From Sphingobium sp. D43FB (lineage in GTDB: Bacteria; Pseudomonadota; Alphaproteobacteria; Sphingomonadales; Sphingomonadaceae), in the NCBI RefSeq assembly GCF_002312805.1, contig NZ_NMUA01000027.1, positions 1-58,853 on the forward strand: a stretch of DNA of 58,853 nucleotides. The letters run 5' to 3'. Shown in pieces: positions 52,732 to 58,853 of the stretch. Position numbers and translations under genes: made by a program. The first letter of the stretch is position 1, and each line of letters starts with the position of its first letter. Under the pieces are notes generated by a model. That model was not told the DNA's origin. It saw nothing but the letters and a program-made list of their open reading frames with translations, and made no database searches.

Positions 52732-53255
52732 GCCATCACGCGCCAGCGGTCGATCCGGGCGCATTGCCGGACGACGAAGGGGAATAATAATATCGTCCAG
52801 AGCATCTGCGGCGCGACCAACAGCAACCTCACTTCGCCGCCACCTGTAATCCGCGCGAAAAACAGACCGGTGGCGATGCAGAAGATAATGGCGATGGCCG
52901 CAATTAACCAGTCCTGCCGATAACTGCGCCACACCATGCGATGTTCGACCGCATCGATCATCAGCAGCGTCACCGTCCACAGGAACATGGCAGACCCGAT
53001 CGGCTGGCCGCTGACCATGTCGTCGAACAGGCCAAGCGGCAGGCCGATCCAGGCGCGCCACAGTTCCGGGCGCAGCAAGCGCCAGGACAGGAGCAGCAAC
53101 AGACCAAAGGGCGGCATGACCGGCGACTGCGCGATCAGCGGTAGCGCGGACGCCAGCGACCCGATCATCACCGTTATCACCGGCGTCCCGGCCAATCGGA
53201 AACGCGAGGGATGTTTGCCCAGGCGCGACACATGGCGAAGATGGCGGTCGATCAT
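52728..53255 (-). CDS. mreD: Rod-shape-determining protein MreD
   Basis: 175 residues, almost entirely hydrophobic with about five membrane helices. The conserved segment LPLGLFDDMVSGQPIGSAMFLW identifies MreD. It bridges MreC and the synthase complex in the inner membrane. Start and stop both overlap neighbouring genes by 4 nt (ATGA). Confidence 0.9.
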   Translation of the reverse strand: MIDRHLRHVSRLGKHPSRFRLAGTPVITVMIGSLASALPLIAQSPVMPPFGLLLLLSWRLLRPELWRAWIGLPLGLFDDMVSGQPIGSAMFLWTVTLLMIDAVEHRMVWRSYRQDWLIAAIAIIFCIATGLFFARITGGGEVRLLLVAPQMLWTILLFPFVVRQCARIDRWRVMA

Positions 53256-54169
53256 GGCGCGGCCGTGCTGCTGGATGCGGCGTCCTCCGGCGGCAGTGCT
53301 TCGGCGGCAGGATCGGGGCGGGTCACGACATCCTCGAACGGGCGTTCGACCACCACCGCATCGACGCGCGAGGGATTGGCGAGGGGGAAGCCCCAGGCGA
53401 TCTCACCCTGGACCCGCACGACCACCGCGACCGGGATATTGGGCTGATAGATGCCACCGATGCCGGATGTGACCAGCAGATCGCCGGGCTTGAACGGATT
53501 GCGTCCGGCCGACAGCGCGCGGATCTCCACCGATCCGTCGCCTGCACCGGTGGAAATGGCGGGCACGCTGTCATTGGCGCGACGGACCGGCACGATGTTC
53601 CCGGTGTCAGTCAGCAACAGCACTTCGGCGGTGTTGGGCGTGGTGCTGTGGACACGGCCGATCAAACCTTCCGCCGCGCGCACTGGCATGCCAGGCCGCA
53701 CGCTTTGCCAACGCCCGGCATTGAGCCGCGCGAAACGACGCGCACTGCTGGAGGACGAACTGATGAGCCGTGCGGTCAGCAGGCTGCTCTGGTCGGCATC
53801 GACCAGGCGTAGCAACTTCTTGAGCCGGGCATTTTCCTGGGCGATCGCCTTTGCTTCGATGATGCGATTACGATCGGCCTCCACCTGCCGCCGCAGCGCG
53901 ACATTCTGCGATCCCGCCCGCCAATAGGAAGCCAGCACCTCGTCCACCGAGCTGACGCCGCTGACCATATTGCGCAGGCCCGAGGAGAGCGGCCGGGTCA
54001 GTTCCGCCGTCGCGGTGCGCAGGCCAGCAAAGCCAGTAGGATCGAATATGGCAACCACGACCAGCAGCAAGGCGGCCGCAGCGCCGCCGACGGCCACGAC
54101 ATAGCCGAAGAACAGGCTATATTGCGCCCTTCGGTTGATGCCGGGGCGTAGGCTGGGTGGCCGCGCCAT
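53252..54169 (-). CDS. mreC: Rod-shape-determining protein MreC
   Basis: 305 residues: one N-terminal membrane helix (about 20-45), a coiled coil (about 75-115: RRQVEADRNRIIEAKAIAQENARLKK split by short breaks) and periplasmic beta-domains with AEGLIGRVHSTTPNTAEVLLLTD, DLLVTSGIGGIYQPNIPVAVV. It organises the elongasome in the periplasm. The C-terminal tail is Ala/Pro/Ser-rich. Confidence 0.95.
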   Translation of the reverse strand: MARPPSLRPGINRRAQYSLFFGYVVAVGGAAAALLLVVVAIFDPTGFAGLRTATAELTRPLSSGLRNMVSGVSSVDEVLASYWRAGSQNVALRRQVEADRNRIIEAKAIAQENARLKKLLRLVDADQSSLLTARLISSSSSSARRFARLNAGRWQSVRPGMPVRAAEGLIGRVHSTTPNTAEVLLLTDTGNIVPVRRANDSVPAISTGAGDGSVEIRALSAGRNPFKPGDLLVTSGIGGIYQPNIPVAVVVRVQGEIAWGFPLANPSRVDAVVVERPFEDVVTRPDPAAEALPPEDAASSSTAAP

Positions 54170-54200
54170 CTACGCGTCCCTTTCGGTAAAGCCCGTCGAA

Positions 54201-55250
<1,050 letters not shown>

Positions 55251-55420
55251 TTATCCTGTATCGCCCGCCGTCCCCGCGACGCGACAGGGGACCGGTCGGA
55301 AAGCTGTTCCGCTCGTCCGCTGCGCCGCATGGCTTTTGCCCTGTTCAGTCATCCTGTGCAGTGCAAAATATTTGGCATCGCGGGTCGCGGAAAGCGACCG
55401 ATTGGGCTAGTCCCTAATCA

Positions 55421-57205
55421 ATGTCAATACGCCGCCTGCCCGAACATCTGGTCAATCGTATCGCTGCCGGTGAAGTGGTCGAAAGACCCGCCAGCGCGCT
55501 CAAGGAAATCGTCGAAAACGCTTTGGACGCGGGCGCGACTCGTCTCTCCATCCGCTTGTCGGGCGGGGGGCTGGACCGGATCGAGGTGAGCGACGATGGC
55601 TGCGGCATGGATTCGGCGGACATGGGGCTCGCGCTCGAACGCCATGCTACGTCGAAGATGCCCGACGATGATGCCATTGAAAATGTGGCGACTCTCGGTT
55701 TCCGGGGGGAGGCGCTGCCTTCCATTGCGAGCGTCGCGCGGCTGACCATCGACAGCCGGGTTGCGGGTGCGGACGGGTGGAGCCGCACCGTGGACAATGG
55801 CCAGCTAGTCGCCGAAGGTCCGGCGGCACTGCCCCCCGGCACATGCGTTACCGTCGAGCAGCTTTTCGCCAAAGTGCCCGCCCGGCGCAAATTCCTGCGC
55901 TCGGCCAAGGCGGAATATGCCGCCTGTCTCGACATCGTCCGCCGTCTCGCAATGGCACATCCCGCGGTTGCGTTCGCACTCGAACATGATGGTCGCCGCA
56001 CGCTGGGCGTGCAGGCGGGCCAAGCGCGGGAGGAGCGGGTCGCTGCGCTCACCGATCGAGCCTTGGCTGATAATCATGTGATCGTCAGCCTGGAACGCGA
56101 AGGCGTGCGCCTGTCCGGCGTCGCCTCAATCCCCACCTACAATCGGGGGGTGGGTGATCATCAATATCTGTTCGTCAACGGGCGTCCGGTGAAGGATCGG
56201 CTGTTGATCGGCGCGCTGCGCGGGGCCTATGCCGACATGCTGGCGCGGGACCGGCATCCCGTGGTCGCCCTGTTTCTTGACGTGCCGCCGCTCGACGTCG
56301 ACGTCAATGTCCATCCCGCCAAAACCGAGGTGCGCTTCCGCGATCCTACGATGATCCGGGGCATGATCGTGTCCGGCCTGCGCCGCGCGCTCGATGCGGA
56401 GGGTTTTCGCGCCGTCCAGAATGCCGATCCCGCCGCTCTGTCCGCTTGGCGTGCCGAGCCGGTCTCGCCAACGCCGATCGGCGCGATGCCGATTTTCGAC
56501 GCCGTATCGGTCAGCTATAATCCTTTGGCCTCGTCGTCTTTCGGCGACCGCCGGTCGAATTTCCTGACTCCGCCGCCCCAGGCCCGCGCTGACCCCGCCG
56601 CTGCTCCGGCACCGGAAGGGCAGAGCTTCCCGCTGGGCGTCGCGCGCGGGCAGGTAGCGCGCACCTATATCGTAGCGGAGGCGGAGGATGGCCTCGTCAT
56701 CGTCGATCAGCATGCCGCGCATGAACGGCTGACGCTGGAACGGATGCGCCGGGCGATGGAGGGGCAGGGGGTTGCCAGCCAAGCGCTGTTGCTGCCCGAA
56801 GTGGTCGAACTGGAAGAGCCCGCCTGCGACCGTCTGGAAGCCCGCGCGCCGGAACTGCGCGATTTCGGGCTGGAATTGGAACGCTTTGGGCCATCGGCCA
56901 TGCTGGTCCGTGCGCTTCCTGCGATGCTCGGCCAGTCAGACGTGCAGGGGCTGGTGACGGACCTCGCCGACGACCTTGCCGCCTATGACAGCGCCTTGTC
57001 GCTGAAGGAACGGCTCGACCTCGTCGCCGCGACCATGGCCTGCCACGGATCGGTCCGCGCAGGCCGCGTGCTGAGCGTCGCGGAAATGAACGCACTACTC
57101 AGAGAGATGGAAGTGACGCCGCGATCGGGCCAGTGCAACCATGGGCGACCGACTTGGGTGAAGCTATCACATCCTGAAATCGAGAAGCTTTTTGGAAGGA
57201 AATAG
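55421..57205 (+). CDS. mutL: DNA mismatch repair protein MutL
   Basis: 594 residues. The N-terminal GHKL ATPase has EIVENALDAGAT, SDDGCGM and TLGFRGEALPSIASV; the C-terminal dimerisation domain has IVDQHAAHERL and QCNHGRPTWVKLS. There is no DQHA(x)2E(x)4E endonuclease-type metal site beyond the DQHAAHE segment, so nuclease activity is left open. The last ~17 codons (from about 57153) use AT-richer codons than the rest, and a second, GC-rich version of this gene end lies at 58341-58393, so the 3' end may have been replaced by recombination. Confidence 0.95.
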   Translation: MSIRRLPEHLVNRIAAGEVVERPASALKEIVENALDAGATRLSIRLSGGGLDRIEVSDDGCGMDSADMGLALERHATSKMPDDDAIENVATLGFRGEALPSIASVARLTIDSRVAGADGWSRTVDNGQLVAEGPAALPPGTCVTVEQLFAKVPARRKFLRSAKAEYAACLDIVRRLAMAHPAVAFALEHDGRRTLGVQAGQAREERVAALTDRALADNHVIVSLEREGVRLSGVASIPTYNRGVGDHQYLFVNGRPVKDRLLIGALRGAYADMLARDRHPVVALFLDVPPLDVDVNVHPAKTEVRFRDPTMIRGMIVSGLRRALDAEGFRAVQNADPAALSAWRAEPVSPTPIGAMPIFDAVSVSYNPLASSSFGDRRSNFLTPPPQARADPAAAPAPEGQSFPLGVARGQVARTYIVAEAEDGLVIVDQHAAHERLTLERMRRAMEGQGVASQALLLPEVVELEEPACDRLEARAPELRDFGLELERFGPSAMLVRALPAMLGQSDVQGLVTDLADDLAAYDSALSLKERLDLVAATMACHGSVRAGRVLSVAEMNALLREMEVTPRSGQCNHGRPTWVKLSHPEIEKLFGRK

Positions 57206-57327
57206 AATAGCTTAGGGCATTTTTAGGGGTTTGATGTTTGGAACTTGAGCAACCATGATTGGGCATTTCCGCTATCGACCATTTGTTGCCACTCCGGGAC
57301 CAATATAAGATTTCTGCTAGCGGACGT

Positions 57328-57711
57328 TCAGTAAGGTCTGCCGCTGTGCCGCTCGGCTAGAACCCGGTAGCAAAGCCCTGTCATAGCACCGAGCGCTGAC
57401 CACAAGGCGAACACGAACAATACGTTCGCCGTAGAGGCCGGATGCTTCGCCGTTGCCCAAGCCAGATATGGAGCGGCGGGGATGGCGGTCATAAGCAATC
57501 CGCCAATTCCAAATTGCATCACAGAGCGGCGATTTGTGCTTAACAGATAGGCACAGATTGCCAGCCCGAAGACAATTTGGGCTCCATACAACAGCAGCAA
57601 ATAGAAGATTACTAGAGACACTGGGCGAGGAAAGCCGCCGCTTACCCACGACACTAAAGCACCAACTATCGCCGCTGCCATCGGAGCCAGAAAAAATGCA
57701 CCTAACTTCAT
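57328..57711 (-). CDS. Small membrane protein of unknown function
   Basis: 127 residues with four predicted membrane helices (LGAFFLAPMAAAIVGALV, VSLVIFYLLLLYGAQIVFG, FGIGGLLMTAIPAAPYLA, ANVLFVFALWSALGAMTG). ATG 57711 is chosen because GAGGG lies 8 nt upstream; an ATG five codons earlier is possible. It lies between the two copies of the mutL 3' end, so it is probably part of an inserted segment. I do not recognise the family. Confidence 0.55.
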   Translation of the reverse strand: MKLGAFFLAPMAAAIVGALVSWVSGGFPRPVSLVIFYLLLLYGAQIVFGLAICAYLLSTNRRSVMQFGIGGLLMTAIPAAPYLAWATAKHPASTANVLFVFALWSALGAMTGLCYRVLAERHSGRPY

Positions 57712-57795
57712 TATGTCGGCCCTCATCTCTGAAGCCGGTGTGGCAGGATCAATCCCAAAATTCCATCTGAAACCGGCCCAATGGCTGCCGACCAA

Positions 57796-58340
57796 AGTCG
57801 GTCATTCAATTGCAAATAAATCTGTTTCAGCACCAGACTAATCAGGATTCCGTTTCGGTCCATATAGGGGGTCAGGAACAGTCCACGCAGAAGGCAAATC
57901 TGAAAAGGTTCCCCACAGGTTCCACTTTCCATTAGCCGCATCAAACGATGCCAGTCCCCATTGCGGCGGATCAGGCCAGCCAAACCAATCCCGATCAATC
58001 AAAAACAATCATTTCCGAACTCGGCAACGAACCCCGTTCCCATCTTTCGCGCCCAATCGTGGTCGACTCCGAGTGCAGATATCGCGGGCCAGTCGTTTAA
58101 GCCTGCACGCCGCCAAATAAGTGGCCAGCTTGCGCGTTCGCGATATCCGCTCTTCATAGAACGAGATCGCAAAAAGCCCGACTTCCATGGGTTAGATTCC
58201 CAAAACATTTGCGATTGGGCCTTTTGTGTTCGGATCGCCTCTTTATGCTCCGAAAGCGGACATTCCGCTACCCACCCATCCCGGACATTGCCGCGACTAT
58301 CCGAAAAACCCCAGTTTTCAGCGGTTGTTTTGTGACTCAA
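57796..58340. other. AT-richer region between small membrane gene and the mutL remnant
   Basis: About 545 nt of noticeably lower GC than the flanking chromosome. Frames at 57723-57998 and 57999-58340 (minus) have no recognisable protein features or clear ribosome sites. It appears to be part of the segment separating the two mutL 3' ends. Confidence 0.45.
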
Positions 58341-58393
58341 CCTTGGTGAAGCTAGGGCATGGGGATATCGAGAAGCTGTTCGGGCGGAAATAG
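58341..58393 (+). pseudogene. Displaced second copy of the mutL 3' end
   Basis: In the plus frame this encodes TLVKLGHGDIEKLFGRK and stop, matching the MutL C-terminus TWVKLSHPEIEKLFGRK. By hand alignment 40 of 53 nt agree with 57153-57205 without gaps. It is GC-rich like the body of mutL, whereas the current gene end is AT-rich. No upstream mutL sequence precedes it, so it is a non-functional remnant. Confidence 0.85.
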
Positions 58394-58509
58394 GCGTGGC
58401 GTGAAATGCCGGATAAACGGCGAAACAGCCATAATTTCTGATTTCCGCTATCGCGTACTTGCAGACATTGGCTCGATGTTGTCACATGCCTACCAACAGC
58501 GGAGGGACT

Positions 58510-58620
58510 ATGCGGCCGAGAGCAATTGCTTATTTCGAGTGGCTCATTCTAGGCACAATCGCTCTCGGTATCGTTCAAAGCTACCTTGGGTGGGATAGCT
58601 TGATCGCTCTAGTGGATTGA
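58510..58620 (+). pseudogene. Membrane-protein gene truncated by an insertion sequence
   Basis: ATG 58510 follows GGAGGG and opens MRPRAIAYFEWLILGTIALG, one membrane helix, then VQSYLGWDSLIAL and a stop after 36 residues. The start resembles small multi-helix sphingomonad membrane proteins that are normally ~130-140 residues. The frame is cut close to the left end of the IS630-type element, so the rest was presumably displaced. Confidence 0.5.
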
Positions 58621-58681
58621 TCGGAACGAATGAGTCCATTTGAAGGATTCCCATATTGTCGTTGGCATGCAACGATGCGGC

Positions 58682-58853
58682 ATGCGAACGGGTATTCAGA
58701 TCGAGGTCACTGCACCGGACACAACTCGGCTTGAGGCGATCGTGGCGGCGCGCAGTTCGCCGCAGAAACATGTTTGGCGGGCGCGGATCATTCTCCTGAC
58801 TTCTCAAGGTCTGGGCACCCAGGCGATCATGGCAGCGACCGGCAAATCCAAGA
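58682..58853 (+). mobile_element. IS630-family transposase, 5' part (runs off the window)
   Basis: 57 codons from ATG 58682 to the window edge: MRTGIQIEVTAPDTTRLEAI, then SSPQKHVWRARIILLTSQGLGTQAIMAATGKSK. This is the N-terminal helix-turn-helix region of IS630-type transposases. An in-frame ATG at 58667 is an alternative start. IS630 elements insert at TA; a TA at about 58610 in the truncated upstream gene is a candidate target, but the inverted repeat cannot be confirmed without the right end. Confidence 0.8.

Noticed and set aside
57999..58340. 113-codon minus-strand frame next to the mutL remnant
   Set aside because: No domain or start signal; the region is better explained as part of an inserted or recombined segment.

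Overview
This is a high-GC alphaproteobacterial window, most likely from a sphingomonad (Sphingobium, Sphingomonas or Novosphingobium group). That placement is inferred from the protein families and the gene order mreB-mreC-mreD-mrdA-rodA with divergent mutL; no database search was possible. A CCA-encoding tRNA-Lys(CTT) gene at 49373-49448 divides the window. To its right is chromosomal backbone. To its left is an integrative element whose tyrosine integrase abuts the 3' end of the tRNA. The other end of the element was not found and probably lies left of base 1.

Cargo, 0.2-24.5 kb. (i) A complete class I P450 system (P450, [2Fe-2S] ferredoxin, FAD ferredoxin reductase) with an opposing short-chain dehydrogenase and an exported SMP-30-type lactonase; the P450 has unusual I-helix and heme-loop residues. 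(ii) An RND efflux system (adaptor lipoprotein and permease) with a TetR regulator and a divergent NodT-type outer-membrane lipoprotein. (iii) A small HU protein. (iv) A lasso-peptide locus: an ABC exporter, an ECF sigma/FecR/TonB-receptor signalling set and a serine isopeptidase on the plus strand, converging with A (precursor), B (leader binding plus protease) and C (cyclase) on the minus strand. The precursor predicts an astexin-2-like peptide with a Gly1-Asp9 ring. B carries an in-frame TAA between its two domains.

Element core, 24.5-49.4 kb. Toprim/CHC2 protein, ParB-like protein, a 1436-residue methyltransferase/strawberry-notch helicase, a RES/Xre toxin-antitoxin pair, DUF932, a truncated DUF2958, ParDE, DUF736, two DUF2493 paralogues around DUF6117 and DUF5983, then a mobilisation block of candidate oriT, ribbon-helix-helix protein, TraD coupling protein, MobF relaxase and transglycosylase, followed by an excisionase-like protein and integrase. 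The mobilisation block follows the order oriT-trwA-trwB-trwC of plasmid R388 and contains an R388-like TATTGTCT nic motif. No type IV secretion genes are visible, so the element is either an ICE whose T4SS lies outside the window or a mobilisable element.

Chromosome, 49.4-58.9 kb. The rod-shape/elongasome operon (mreB to rodA) and divergent mutL. A second, diverged copy of the mutL 3' end lies about 1.19 kb downstream of the intact gene, suggesting insertion or recombination there. The window ends in a small membrane-protein gene cut off by an IS630-type element.
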